Shown: positions 46,887 through 59,435 of the stretch, one piece after another
Layout: the number at the start of each line of letters is the position of its first letter
Numbering within the stretch: position 1 is the first letter of the stretch
Assembly (NCBI RefSeq): GCF_001649575.2
Contig: NC_051450.1
Location: forward strand, 9,246,809-9,310,808
Direction: 5' to 3'
Origin: Kryptolebias marmoratus
Taxonomy: Eukaryota > Chordata > Actinopteri > Cyprinodontiformes > Rivulidae
Length of the DNA stretch: 64,000 bases
Made by a program: the position numbers and the translations under genes
The notes under the pieces: model-generated
Seen by the model: only the letters and a program-made list of their open reading frames with translations
The model's database searches: none
What the model was told of the DNA's origin: nothing

Positions 46887-47549
46887 CAACAGAGCGCGTG
46901 GAGTTCAAACTTTTAAAGATGATATTTTACGTAAGCTAGATTCACATGTAGATTACACGCACTCTCCTCACAATAGAGGCTCATTAGGGTCTTTGAGGAT
47001 TTCTGCTTGCTAATGAATCACCCACTTTTTTTTCCTTTTGGCAGCAGTCAGTAAATGTTTATCCCTGTTCATATTTTTGGATGGAGCAGAGATACGAAAC
47101 TAGCAACACATCAAGGACAAATTTAGTATTTCCAGAAACAAACTTAAAAAAATTAAAAATATATTGAATACACAAAGAAAATAATTAATACAAACAATAC
47201 ATTTATTGTTTAGAAACATATCAGTCACTATATCAAAATATCTATATCAAAATTTAGATTTTTCTAGCTGTACTCCGAATTATGTAACAGCATCACAAAC
47301 TGAACTTTGAAATTATTGTAATAACCTAAAATTTTTTTTTTTTTTACCTCTAATAACAAAAACACAGTCAAGTTTTGTAAGAAAACATTTAAATTAAACA
47401 TTAATCCCAAAAATATAATAGGTCTGAACTATTTATTTATATAATAAGTATTAAAAAAAACCCAGTAATTTACATTGGAACACTTTCGCAACTGCTTGAG
47501 TGCTCACACATGTAGGAAAACACTCAGCACCATTCAGACCAATAAGCGT
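46887..47549. other. Unannotated AT-rich sequence
   Basis: Nothing recognised; a T run lies near 47332-47345. Confidence 0.55.
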
Positions 47550-47787
47550 TAAATGGACTGTATTTATATAGCACCTTTCTAACCAAGCAGACTACTTAAA
47601 GTGCTTTTACTTATTTATCCATCCTCACAGGAACCTACTACATCTTTACACAGCCAATGTAAATAAATAATTCGATAGAGTTTAATCATAGCTTTAGATC
47701 ACATTCATACATCAATTGGGCACATTAGTGGCAATGAGGGGTTCAATGTCTTACCCAGGGACACTTTGACACGTGACTGAGCCTATT
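47550..47787 (+). repeat. Fish interspersed repeat (TATATAGCRCYTTTCT family)
   Basis: The landmarks AAATGGACTGTATTTATATA, GCACCTTTCTAACC, AAGTGCTTTTAC, CATTCATACATCAATTGG, GGGGTTCAATGTCTTACC and GGACACTTTGACACG match the order in a very common teleost short repeat. The final part, which normally resembles a tRNA-like end, is absent. Confidence 0.6.
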
Positions 47788-47978
47788 AAAGAACAGTAAA
47801 ACAGGCAAATTAGTTAGCTTTGTGTGTTTCAGTAAATGTGCTCAGTTATCTGTAAACTATGATAAACAAACATACATAGTTTTTAATTGCATACATCATT
47901 TTGTTTTGTGTATCTTTAACTGTATATTTATGTCAAAATAGCACCCTCAAAACATTTCCCGGTTAGAGCCCCAAATGT

Positions 47979-48045
47979 CTAGGTAGGTAGGTAGGTACAT
48001 TTATTTATATAGCACTTTTCAGCACAAGGCAACTCAAAGTCTAGG
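47979..48045 (-). repeat. LINE tail with (TAGG)n array
   Basis: A (TAGG)n run at 47981-47997 is followed by ATTTATTTATATAGCACTTT and TCAGCACAAGGCAACTCAAA. In reverse this is the usual teleost LINE 3' end: a pre-tail with a TGCTATATAAATAAAT word, then a tetranucleotide tail. Only the tail is left, and the insertion is antisense. Confidence 0.55.
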
Positions 48046-49663
48046 GCCAACCCTGGTGATAACAAACATAATACATCAGCTTCACCATTTTTTCTCCACA
48101 ATATCAACTGCTTTTGTACTTGGGAAACCAAAATCTTAGGATCTGCAGTAAGCTTGTGCACTTTAAGACACAGCCTTGTCTGCAGGGAACATACTCCTCT
48201 GTGATGCTTACAAAATTATCATTAGTATAAGAGCACGTTTTTCTCCGCCTCACAGCACATTTTGACAATAACTTCAGCAGCCGGTGGGAGCAGCAAGGTA
48301 GAGACAGAAGCCCCAGAGAACCCACCAAAGAGGAGCTCCCCACAGACAGCCTCCAACAGGTGTAGGAAAAACAAAAAAAAATACCTTTTTTTTTAAAGGA
48401 CACTTCAGTGTCCCAGTACACTAATCTTTGTCTTTGATTTATCTGTGATACCCAGATAACAAATGTGGAAAACATTTGTATCACTAAATTTAATGATAGA
48501 CTTAACATGGCTAAAATGTGTGGCTTCTGTGAGGTTTGCCATAAAATGTACTACAAAATCAGGATTATATTACTGGAGTGTCTCTTTTTTTCTTTTAATC
48601 CATTCAAGCATGGACAAACTGTAAGCATTACAGAGTTTGCTGTCAAAAAAAATAGGTAGTTTATTTTGATTTTCTGTGTGTCTTGCCTCTCTAAGGGATT
48701 TTGTGAATCTGTAGAGCAGCACTGCACCTCTCGGGAAAGAGCTATATGACATAATGCATGTGAGGACTACCATGCAAACACACTCCTGGAGGACTAGAGC
48801 TCCACTGCTTTATTAGATATATATTGGAGGCCTGCTGAGAATAGTTTGAAAGAGAAATGAAATGGTACTAAAGCACAAGTTGGCTCCCCACTGAGAGAGT
48901 AATTTTTTTGTTATAAGGGAAAGGAAAAGGTCATTTCTAGATAGGTCATGGAATGAAGACATTGGTGCATCTAGTGTGTGAAATTTACAGTATCACTCTT
49001 TTCATTTGTGTGTGACAGAATTGCAATGAGACATATTTATAAAACTTTGAGAAAGAATCATGATTGACTATTTACTTAAAATCAAATGATTCAAAAGAAC
49101 CAACAAGTATTTTAAATGTCAAGGATATGTAAGTCATTATAGGCAAAATATTCTTCCCAAACAGCTTCCATGCATAAAACCAATATGTTTGGTCAATAAA
49201 TATTTCATTCCAATTCAAATTCCTGACAATATGAATCTGGGGATGCTCTAACAGCCCCATAAATTCTACCTTGATTTTTCTCTGTCACTACTAAGACCGA
49301 GTAAGTGCTCAATTTCACAGTTGATTGGGTATTGTACTTGTTTAAATCCAATGTTGGCGAGTGTGAAAGCAGAAAATGTTTTTTTTTTTCTTTTTGTAGA
49401 GGCTGGAAATGTTAATGAGGCTTAAAGTGTGTCAGTTGAAAAGGTTAATGACCATGTGAACTCTTCATGGGTGACATTTTGGCAATATGGATGCATGAAT
49501 CGTGATAAAAGAAAGAAAACCAAACAAACAAACACCAGGTTGACCAGTGACTGGGAGAACAGACACTACGAGTCAAAGAAATATGTCTGGGTTTTTCCGC
49601 AGTGAAGTAACCATCTCATACAAGTACTGTATACTGAGCCTAGTACATGATTTAGTTATGTTT

Positions 49664-49667
<4 letters not shown>
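48046..49667. other. Unannotated sequence
   Basis: A GC-richer patch at 48240-48360 lies in a 134-codon minus-strand frame without motifs. The remainder is AT-rich unique DNA. Confidence 0.45.

Positions 49668-49695
<28 letters not shown>
49668..49695. repeat. 28-base A run
   Basis: The longest homopolymer in the window, followed by AAACTAAACTAAATTGC-type A-rich sequence and a threefold 9-bp tandem (CATAAATAT, 49736-49762). It may be a retroposon tail, but no body is recognised upstream. Confidence 0.9.
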
Positions 49696-49697
<2 letters not shown>

Positions 49698-49764
49698 AGA
49701 AGATAAAACTAAACTAAATTGCTAAACTAAACTTTCATAAATATCATAAATATCATAAATATCA

Positions 49765-50049
49765 CAGAGTTAGAGCACAGGATCACCTGTAACCTTGACC
49801 TTTGACTGGATCAGCACCAACATTTAATCACTTGTTCATTGAACCATATTTGACATTGTCTGAAAATCTCAATAAAATAAATAAATAATGAACAGATTTT
49901 GATTAAATTTTTAGGAAATGCTGGGGTTGTCATAAAAAAAAAAACCAAGTGATTAAATTTTGGTGGTGATCTGGATCGCGATTCAGATCACACTATTTTG
50001 ACCCTATGGTCTTGGTAGAGGTTTGTGTTCATCCAGTGCTTCTAGTTTA
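49765..50049. repeat. Dispersed repeat, copy C: two modules head to head
   Basis: The left part (49765-49874) is the reverse complement of module 1 of the AGGTCA-rich family: TAGAGCACAGGATCACCTGT, AACCTTGACCTTTGACTGGA, CAGCACCAACATTTAATCAC and CTGAAAATCTC. The right part (49889-50049) is module 2 in plus orientation: GATTTTGATTAAATTTTTAG, GTGATTAAATTTTGGTGGTG, TTGGTAGAGG and CCAGTGCTTCTAG. In copies A and B both modules point the same way, so here one half has been inverted or two fragments landed side by side. Confidence 0.6.
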
Positions 50050-51339
50050 ACTCATTTTGAAGAGTTAGCATATTTAAGAGTGCCTGATTATGTGATAACC
50101 TACATGTGATAAATAGCATGTTTTAAGTCAAAAAATTGTGGAGCAAAAACAAGTTTGGCAAACACAGTTTAAGAAATAGGGGAAGCAGCTGCTCCACTGA
50201 GCAAGCAGCTAAGGATATATTAACACTTATTCAGTGATTTTTTTTTTTTAATGCTAACTGATGTTAGTTATTAAATTATAACTCTCACAGATTATTTTTT
50301 TTAAACTGTAAAAAGTTATCTCAATATCACACCTTAGAGTGTAAACTTATCTCTTTTAAGTGTTTAGAAGTTACTTAAAAAGTTTATCAAATTAAATGAG
50401 ATCAAGTTTGTTCAAAAACACATTTATTAAAAAAAAACACTAACCTCAAACATTTTAAAACTCTTTGTAAAACAGTTATACAACACAATATATTTAGTTT
50501 CATTAGAACCACAGCATTTCTTTTTTTTTTTGTGGTCTGGTCCAACTGGGGGGTGGAGGAGAGCTGTTGGTGGTAAATCTGGAGATGCTGTTAGGGGGGC
50601 TGAAAGCTTTTGGTCTTGAAAGGCCCCTTCTCTTAACTCCCCCATGAGAATTTCTTTGATTTTCTAATCTGAGACCACTTTGACTGCTGTATATCAGAAA
50701 AAAAGAAAGAAAGAAAGAAAAAAAAGCAATCCCTTAAGGGCATTTATGTTTGGAAAATTGTCACATAATTGTAATTTTAAGCATAACAAGTCTGTATTAA
50801 AAAGAACTGCAGGTAGGCCCAATTTATTTGACCTCTGTGTTACAGAATATATGGGAGAACAATGCTGTGTAACAAACTTGTAGACTGGTATTTGCATTAC
50901 TCACTTTTAGAGAACCATCTAAAGAGACATACCAGAGAAAACATACCAGAGAAATTCTTCTGTTATGTTTATGCAATCTACAAAAAGCCTTCTGTGGTCT
51001 GTATTTTATTGTGGCAGAGACGACACGTTTTATATGATGGTCTTGTTGATGGATAATAGGGACAGTTACTATTAGGATTAAACAACTGCCACACAAATAT
51101 TTTATTCTTGATTATAGCAACAGCATTTGTTTATTTTGTTCATTCATTTGGTCATAAATTTGGCAGATGCTTTCCTATAGGGAATCCTGTAAGTATACTG
51201 AGCAGATTTAAAAAATTAGCAACAATCCTGACTTTTTTCGAGCTCTAGAGGACACCCTCATTTACCAAAACAAAAGATTAAATAATATTAGAACCTTGAA
51301 AACTGTTTCTTAGCTCAGTTTTTTTTTTCTTTTACAGCT
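50050..51339. other. Unannotated AT-rich sequence
   Basis: It includes a T-rich run near 50520, a GC-richer patch at 50530-50640 and a (GAAA)n run at about 50701-50725. No gene or transposon is recognised; frames up to 90 codons on opposite strands overlap. Confidence 0.5.
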
Positions 51340-51600
51340 TTAAGGGGCAGTTTTGTGAAATATCAGCTGCAGATGAGGTCGAGTGCCAACACCAATAGAC
51401 AGAGGTTTCCAATTATCCAGCAGCAGAGGCAGAAGGAACGGAGAAACAGGTGGCTCCTTTAATTGCTTTTTGCAACCCCAGAAGCAAAGCACCGGAGGGA
51501 AAAGAGATGTGGGAGGTCCTTAGGGAGATGAGGCATTCACCACTGTCCTTGTAATTGGTTTTAGTGAAATTGTGAAATATAATCCAATAACACACTGTAA
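51340..51600. promoter_or_regulatory. Candidate conserved noncoding element
   Basis: Complex, repeat-free and moderately GC-rich, with AT-rich sequence either side. Words such as GGTTTCCAATTATCCAGCAG, CTCCTTTAATTGCTTTTTGC and GTCCTTGTAATTGGTTTTAG place several TAATTG/CAATTA homeodomain cores close together. No frame longer than 60 codons is present. Function is inferred from texture alone. Confidence 0.28.
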
Positions 51601-54271
51601 TACTTTATTAAAAGCTGAAAATGATAAGTATTCAGTGACATCTTTGTTTTTTACCAAGTCTGGTTAGTGTTGGATTTAAAAACAATTCAACATCATTACC
51701 ATCAAAATGGTACTCATGACCTGGCCATTTTAACAGCTTAGGGTCATGCCAGGTAGCAGAAGCAGTTCTGAGAGCACTGAAAAAAACAAATACCCAAAAA
51801 CTTAATCTATAAACATTTGCACTAATAGTTCCAACTCAACTTTTATTAGATATATTTAATGTTAGTAGCAGGCCTAGATGGTTGGCTGGTGTCTTGAAGA
51901 GAATATAAGCCATGTTTCTATTATATTGCACTTGAGTGGGGAGGTAAAATATACCAGTTCAGAAATGAACATCTGCTACCAGCTAACAACTTCAACAAAA
52001 CTCACACTACAACTACTGAGGGCTGTCTGAATACTATACATTTTTAAACCAAAGCTTTGCAATATTTAGATACTTTTTCATAGGTCTCTGTCTGTGGGTC
52101 GGCTTTGTCAACATAACTATTAAACAGAATTTTGTAGTTTTCCATTTTCAACAGTTGTATGGTTGTTATAGTCACAAAGGACAAGTGTGATCTAATACAA
52201 AAGTGCTGAAAACTGGGTGTATGTGAGTATTAACTTCAACATGTTAACATGTTGTGTTGTGTTTATTGGTTTTGTATCGTCATTTAACCTTTTCCAGGAT
52301 AATTACTGGCACTTTTAGTTTGACTGGTATCAATGATGGCTATTTAAAGAGTATTGCTGATGGCTTTCCTTTAGTGTTAACACAGAGCTGAATGATCCAA
52401 ACCAATAAACTGCAAGACGGACGATCAGTTACACAAGTGTATTTGTTTAATTGTGCATAGCCATTAGTTACAAACTTACACATGCAGCTCCTAAATGTTA
52501 GCTTTTATTTTTTAAATAGTGATGTAGTATGACATGAGTTGGTGTTTATGTATGTACTTAATTTTAAAACTTTGGGTTTCATGGAAGCAAGTTCATCATT
52601 TTGTATCCAGGGTAGTTTTAGGTGGATAATTCTAAAAAAAAAATAAATGTGCTGTTTATTGTGTTTTTCCACTGCATGGTATGAAACTGTTCAGAAAAAA
52701 AAAATCAAATTTGTAGTGTTACTTGTACCCCTGTACTCACCCCATCCATACTTATGCAGAAAGAACCTTGAAACTAGTCAAATGCAGGACTACACCAACC
52801 TCATCACCCTTAATTCAAAGTCTCAAGGAGAAGTGGTTAAAATGTTCCACTACAAAATGGTGAAACACCTTGAACAAGCCAATATGCTAACAATTTTCAC
52901 TGAGACTCTTAGATAAAAAAGACAAAATGTCAGTATACTCACACAGTATATGCTGTGTAAAACTAGTAATCTATCTTGCAACAAACTTTGGCATAAGATG
53001 CTACGTTTTTATCCTAATAAGGGAAGAACTACATTAATGCATGGTGTATTACATCAGAATACAGTACATCAAACTAGACATCACAGTGGTTGTTGTGACA
53101 ATAACATATTTTTAAACAAAGAAAATACTTGCATTTAAGTTTCGTTCAAGTAAAGCTTATACACCTTCATATAAAGTGTGCCCCTAAAAACATCTTAAAT
53201 AAAGGTCCAGATAGCCCTACCCCTTCCCCTTCTACTTTGAAAAAATAATCTAGACAAATGGTTGTCTAAGTGGTGAACTGAGATTAAAACTTGTACTCGG
53301 CATGGCTCTTATCTGTTTCTCTTCCAGATTAGAACTGCTTTTACTACAATTTGCTCTAGTAGCATGCACAAAATAGAACAGAACCCAATTGCGAGAAAAA
53401 AAACAAAACAAAACTCCAATTGTAACTCTAAGTGATCTCACTAAATAAGTAAAACTGCTTCATAGTACAGGCTCCAAGTTTTTTTAGTTTTTTATGATGC
53501 CTTGTTATGTAAAACCCTAAAACTGAAAGATGTACTTCCTTTTTACCATGACCTTATGTACCACACCATAAATTTTGTGTACTATTCCACTGACAAGCGC
53601 CACTAAAGTTTTTATTATGCCATTACAGAAGCTGTTACTTCAAGTCAGGTGTGCCATACAAGAAGAATACTCTTCAGCATTTGTTCTCCCTACCTCTTAA
53701 AGGAACGACTGACTCACTTTTATTTCTTTAGTGTAATCTCTGTGATGCCCTTCTTCACATTGTAGGCTAGATAACCGTGACTTGTCACTTTGCAGGTTGT
53801 GCACTCTGATTCAACTGAAGCCAAACAGCTGGACTTCCCTTAGCAGCTTGCAATGCAAAAAGTAGCTTGATCCTGGTCTTTCCTTATCTCTTACATTTAG
53901 GTGATAAGATCAACCAAATGTCAGGCTGGCTGCACCGCTACAAGCTCTAAATACAAATATAGTGTGCACATTGTAGCGCAGAGGCGCTAAGGATAGCTTG
54001 TATTTTGGAATCATGTATCTTAAGTGTTTTATCTTCAAGGCGAGAAGGGATCCAAGGGACTACTACAGATATTCTCATTTTGAAGGAGCTATGATTTGTG
54101 AGGATATGCTGATTTCCAAGGTTGAAAAAAAAGATGCATATTCATATGCTGAGTTCACAAAACAACAACAACAAAAAAAAAAAACAGTGGCAAAACAGCA
54201 CATTACATAACCTTTAGAATTTTCCATCAACAGTGGCAGATACATATTTGCATTACAATGACAGTGCATAA

Positions 54272-54274
<3 letters not shown>
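51601..54274. other. Unannotated AT-rich sequence
   Basis: No gene or recognised repeat in about 2.7 kb. Several open frames of 60-90 codons have no motif. A CAACAA/A-rich run lies at 54160-54185. Confidence 0.5.
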
Positions 54275-54333
<59 letters not shown>

Positions 54334-54342
54334 TGTGTGTGT
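54275..54342. repeat. (AT)28 microsatellite with (GT)n end
   Basis: Uninterrupted AT from 54275 to 54330, then GCGTGTGTGTG. GT-rich imperfect sequence continues to about 54470. Confidence 0.97.
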
Positions 54343-54449
54343 TTGTTTTGTTTTCATGTGGGAATGTTTTTGTGTGTATACTTTCGTGTGTGTATTTTAT
54401 GTGCACAAAATCATAGCAGCTTGCGAGTGTGTTGTATGTGTGAGTTTGT

Positions 54450-55270
54450 CTATATGTGTGTGATGTGAGACTGCTGGCAGCGATTGCCCTGTTTTCCCAT
54501 TTCCCCTCTGGCTAATCACTAGAGTCCCCGTAAATCCTCGGTATCACCAAGGGATCAAGAGAAGGCCTCAAAGCCCCAGGGAGCCTATTTCCTCTGAGAG
54601 CAGAACACAAACTGGAAAGCTCCTTGATATATTTGCTGGCCCAGGGAAGGTCCAGACAGACTTCAGGGCTAAAAGATGCTCCACAACATTGCTCTGCTGC
54701 TGGTAGGTCTCCATTACGGATGTGGCACACCCAAGTTCAAAAAACAGAAAAAAAAACCCAACTTAAAACAAATATAAAAAAAGCAGTTCAAGTTCTGGAG
54801 AAAGAATATTGTAACAAATGGAGACAAAAATGTTGGAAGTCGTCTAAGTCATATGGGAAAGAAGGAAGGAGGTCAGAGATAGAATCACATTATAATGTTT
54901 CAGTCCAAACCTTTGTTTTCAAACTCCAGTGGCTGTTTTCCAGCTGCTGTGGTTATACAAAGTAATTAGTTTGGCTGGAACAGCACCTTGGGGGTTGCTG
55001 GATTAGCTCTTGGAGGGCAGTTTCTCTGACAGCCCAGTGCTCTGATGAGAGCCGAGATATACTGTCATGCACCCAGCTCTGAGAAGCTTTTGATGGTTTT
55101 AAAAGCCTTGAGCGAGTGACAATTACAGCCTGACTGGCAAACAGGGTCAAAGGCAATGAGAGGCGCTGGACTCCAATGCAGAAGGTCACTGGGGAAACAG
55201 CTTGTTGTAAAGCTGTGCATTAAATACTTGGATAATGGACAGAGAATCCAGAGAGGTGTGGTAAAAGGGC
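54450..55270. promoter_or_regulatory. Complex GC-richer segment, candidate conserved noncoding
   Basis: Two complex, repeat-free blocks (54450-54740 and 54900-55270) sit between two long microsatellite arrays, separated by an A-rich spacer. The second contains CAAAGTAATTAGTTTGGCTG, GTGACAATTACAGCC and CATTAAATACTTGG. Overlapping frames of 70-113 codons lie on both strands, but none shows a domain or splice-site context. An unrecognised exon remains possible. Confidence 0.25.
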
Positions 55271-55620
55271 AAAACAAACTACCAACCTAGTTCCTATGTT
55301 AAAACTGAAAGTAAAACACCTTTAAATAGGTATTGTTTAGAAATAAATGGGCACAAAACAGCAGTTTTTAACTTTGTAGTTTACTTCGGTCACAGATCTG
55401 CTGCAACTTGTGATTTCCTTGACTGATGCAAAACGGGGATATAATAGACTCCCTTGGCCTGTTTATGTCAGTAAAATGATGCTATCAATTAATCATTTCA
55501 GCTCAGAGCCTTGTAGTCAGTTTGATTCAAAATCAGTACTACATATACAATAATACAGAATTTGCCCAAATCCAATTACAACAAAAAGGGGAAAAGTACC
55601 TTTGAAACCCTTTACATTTA
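55271..55620. other. Unannotated AT-rich sequence
   Basis: Nothing recognised between the complex segment and the next microsatellite. Confidence 0.6.
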
Positions 55621-55754
<134 letters not shown>

Positions 55755-58700
55755 TTTCAAAACTCCTTTATTGCAGAAAGTGTTGAGCTGGTGTAGAACT
55801 TCAAATGCCTGGACGTTCACCTGGAAAACAGATTAGATAAGAAATGTACCATTGGAGCTGTTTAAAAAAAGGTTTAGAACACTCTTCTGAAAGAAGTTCG
55901 GGTCCTTTAGTGTTTTGCAACATCTTTCTAAAGTTTGAGGTGGAAAATGCAATTTTCATTGCACTCATCTGTAGGTGCACCAGTGGTGATGTGAAGATGA
56001 ACCAATTTCTATCAACTCATGTATGTGCATGTGCACAATGCAAGTGCATCATTAGGGCAGGCATAAACCAATGCAGTTTTGGGATTAAATCTAGAACCAT
56101 ACAGTTTTTCACTGATGAAATCTCATCTATTTAATCAATAAATGAAGAGTCTGCAAGCAAGTTTGTCTTTAAATAATTTTTCAGAAGGTCCATGCATAAA
56201 ATCCAATATGGCTGCAGTTTTTGTATCTCATTAAAATGGTTGTACACATACAAATCTAAAGCTTTTAGTGGACATGTTGCTCCAGTGTGAGAGAGGAGGA
56301 AGCTGCTCAACATGAACTTTTATCTGTCCGTTGAGATGAGACGATTTGTTTTATTTGGAGACTTTTTAACCCTCCCATGGCCTTCGGGTCAAATTGACTC
56401 TAAGTTACAAGGGCTTCTCTAGCTCTCTTTATCTCCCTCTCTTTTGGGAGCATCATGAGAGTTAAACTTCACCACAATAAGAACCTTTGCAGGAGGTCAC
56501 GCCTGCTTAAAGCAGTAACCTTCAACAATGTAACTGTGTTACAAGAGAGGACACTTCACCAGGATAAATCAAACTTATTTTATTTATTTTTTTCAATTTC
56601 CCCCAAATTAGTTTCTAATTATATTAGATTGCACTACAATACAGCAAAAATCAGAGGTTTTGTGGCATAATGGAAATAAATTGCTTCACATAGTAGGTTT
56701 TTGTGGAACTATTTACTATACAGACAAACTATTTTTGTTTAAAGCATAATTATGGCTCTTTATTTGCAAATATAGCTGTCTCATGGGATATGAGACTGCA
56801 TCCATTACATGATTAAAACGAAAGAAGTTGATATTTTTGCTGCCCTAAATTAGTCGCAACTAAAGTCATTTATTCATAAGTCACATTTGTAATCTAACGC
56901 AAAAATTTACTGTGATGACTATGCAGTTAAGTTCTTGTTCTGAATTAAAGCAAGTTTTGCAGTTTTGTTTTCAGGTGTTTAAAACAAATTTTATATGACA
57001 AAAAAAACAAACAAAAAAAACATTACAGAAATGGAAAACACCATCAATCATATCAGAGATTAGAAATCTTTTTTTATTTGAAAGAAAACTGTGCCTCAAG
57101 TTTGTAATTTATCATTGATCAGTTCACACTATGTTTTCATCTAAATGTCAAGTGTTGTGTGTGCCTATTAAAATAAGAAGCATGCTCAAAAGACATGGAG
57201 AAACTTTAAACGTGAAGTTGAGCCAAAACGAAATCTAAACTGGTGCACCACAGAAAACACTTGTAATGGGACAACTGCATTTGAGATTGTGTGACAAAAA
57301 GCTGCCTATCAACACAGAGTGTAGCATATTTGATACTTGGTGTCTAATTTGCATTGGGAACAGCATAATTCCTGTGGGAAAGCGAACAGCTCAAATCATC
57401 ACAGCACTTTTTAAAACATTTTGATGTGATATCAGTGTTGAAGTTATATTAATAGGTTTCTTACCGAGAAAAAGGGATGTCAGAAAAAGAAAGAAATATG
57501 GATGAAACCAATTTGAGTAGTGTTTTATTTTCATTTTTCTTTTTTATTTAATGAACTTGCACTGAACCAAAAATGTCATCACTTGAAGTGTGTGATGTTA
57601 GTGTTTTCAGGTTCTGTTTTGCTGTATTTTTGATAAATATTCTCCTTGAAACAGCCTTGTCAGTGACAGATACTTCTGACAGCTTTGGTACAATGACTAC
57701 TACATCACTTTGTTACCAGGTTTTCTGTATGGAAATTACAGCTAAATTATTGTGTTTCTTTCTCCAAAACCCCCCACCCCCCACCCCTCACCCTGCAACA
57801 GATTAATGCTAAACATTATTCCGGTGACAAACAGAAGGGAATAAAAAAGAAAAACAAACCCAAGGAAAAAAATGTTGATGCCAGTCTGAAATTCTCCTCT
57901 TCCTACTGAAGACAAACAAAAAGGAAAAAAAAAAAAGTGCAAAATGTGAAGACTTGGAGGGTTGTTTCTAAACAGGCAGCAGAACATGTTAGATTACTCG
58001 ACGACATAGCTGTGAATATTTTCATTTCACTGGATTTTCTCAATTTGGCAGACAGGAGAGAAACAGCGAGTAGTGATTTGTTTAAAACAAACAGTCATGT
58101 GCTGCAGTTTTGATTAATAGGATTTATTTCCCAATCTGGCCTTCAGCTTGATCATGTTTACCGAGGTCCAAAATTCTACTCTTTTCAGTTTTCAATATTA
58201 ATAATACATAATTAAATAAATCTCAGTTAACTTATCATGCCATCTTTAATATTTGAGCAGAAACTTGATGTTCATGTACTGTAAATGGTTTTGAAATCCC
58301 ATGTTACACATGTCTGTTTTAATCCTTAAAGAAATTGTCCACTTGAAATTCACCTGACGAGATAACGCTGATTTTTCATGTGTATTCACAATTAATTTTG
58401 ACTGTTTAGATGTCTATTTACCTTGCAAACGGCCATTTAAACAAGCCTGCTGCATTTTGGTAACAACTGTTTTGCAGTAATGAAATTGAAATATAATTTT
58501 TGGCTGCAAACTAATAAAAAGTGCATTTTTAGACAACTAAATTAAAAAAAAAAAAAACGGTTGAATAAAAAATATGTTGTGTAAAAACCACTAAGAAAGA
58601 AGCCCTGGAGGTGACTGAGATCACCAAACAGTAATTGTTACATAATATTTGCAGTCAGAGTAGTGCATTTCTTTCTCAATAAAACGATCAACTCTGGTCG

Positions 58701-58939
58701 TGTTTTCTCTAAAGAAAACAAAGAAAAGCAAAAGTACTGTTACCAGGTACATCATATTTTGCCCTCAAGTGTTTTATTGGGGCATATTCAGTTAACTAAG
58801 GATGCAATCACATCATGCATGTGCGTGTCCATGAATCAGCATGAATAAACACTTGTAAAACTCCATTAGGCAGACTACTTTCTCCCTTTCATCATTCCTC
58901 TCGTCTGATACTTTCAGGATTGGCAGGGGTATTGCTGAA
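55755..58939. other. Unannotated AT-rich sequence
   Basis: The only recognisable element is a short repeat-like motif at 56367-56400. A C-rich run (CCCCCCACCCC-type) lies near 57771-57790, and A/T runs near 57005, 57920 and 58542. No frame shows a domain. Confidence 0.5.
56367..56400. repeat. Short fragment of a fish repeat end
   Basis: TTAACCCTCCCATGGCCTTC followed by GGGTCAAATTGAC resembles the end of a recurrent teleost DNA-transposon-type repeat. No partner end was found nearby. Confidence 0.35.
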
Positions 58940-59241
58940 GAGTGCAGATGGTGTGGTTAGAGCTGTTGCCTCACAACACAAAGCTTGCTGGTTCTAAACC
59001 CAGTTCCATCCGTTCTGTGTGGATTTTGTATATTCTCCCCATGCTTGTGTGGGTTTTCTCCAGTTTCCTCCCACAAACCAAAACTTTGTATGTTATGTTA
59101 ATTGGTGACTCTAGGAAGCATTGTCTATCACATTTATTTTTAATAAAGAGACTAGTGACCTGTTAAGGGTGTACCCCGCTTTTTACCCAGTGACGGATGG
59201 AGATGGGTACCAGGACTCCAAGACCCCAGATGATAGACAGA
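58940..59241 (+). mobile_element. tRNA-related SINE, third copy
   Basis: The order of landmarks matches the other copies: GTGTGGTTAGAGCTGTTGCC, TCACAACACAAAGCTTGCTG, TTCTAAACCC (degenerate B box), TTCTCCCCATGCTTGTGTGG, CTCCAGTTTCCTCCCACAAA, TTAATTGGTGACTCTAGGAA and GACCTGTTAAGGGTGTACCC. The tail is eroded (GATGATAGACAGAGATG) and no target duplication is obvious, so it looks older than the copy at 18848-19234. Confidence 0.75.
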
Positions 59242-59364
59242 GATGCAAATAGCGAAAACGTTGGCATACAAGTTTGGCCACTTAAACTTTCTTGTACGGA
59301 ATGTGTGAAACATTGCCTGTCCCTAATAGGTCTTAATTTATTCATATCAATTTCAAATTTGTAA

Positions 59365-59371
<7 letters not shown>

Positions 59372-59419
<48 letters not shown>

Positions 59420-59435
59420 TACATACACACACACA
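59372..59435. repeat. (AT)n(AC)n compound microsatellite
   Basis: AT units from 59372 to 59410 pass into ACACACACATACATACACAC-type sequence. Confidence 0.97.

Noticed and set aside
48104..48508. A 134-codon minus-strand frame
   Set aside because: No recognisable domain, a homopolymer-derived KKK stretch and no splice context; it is most likely a chance frame in a GC-richer patch.
54624..54965. A 113-codon plus-strand frame in the complex segment
   Set aside because: Lysine-rich through an A-rich spacer, without domain or flanking splice signals; overlapping minus-strand frames are equally open.
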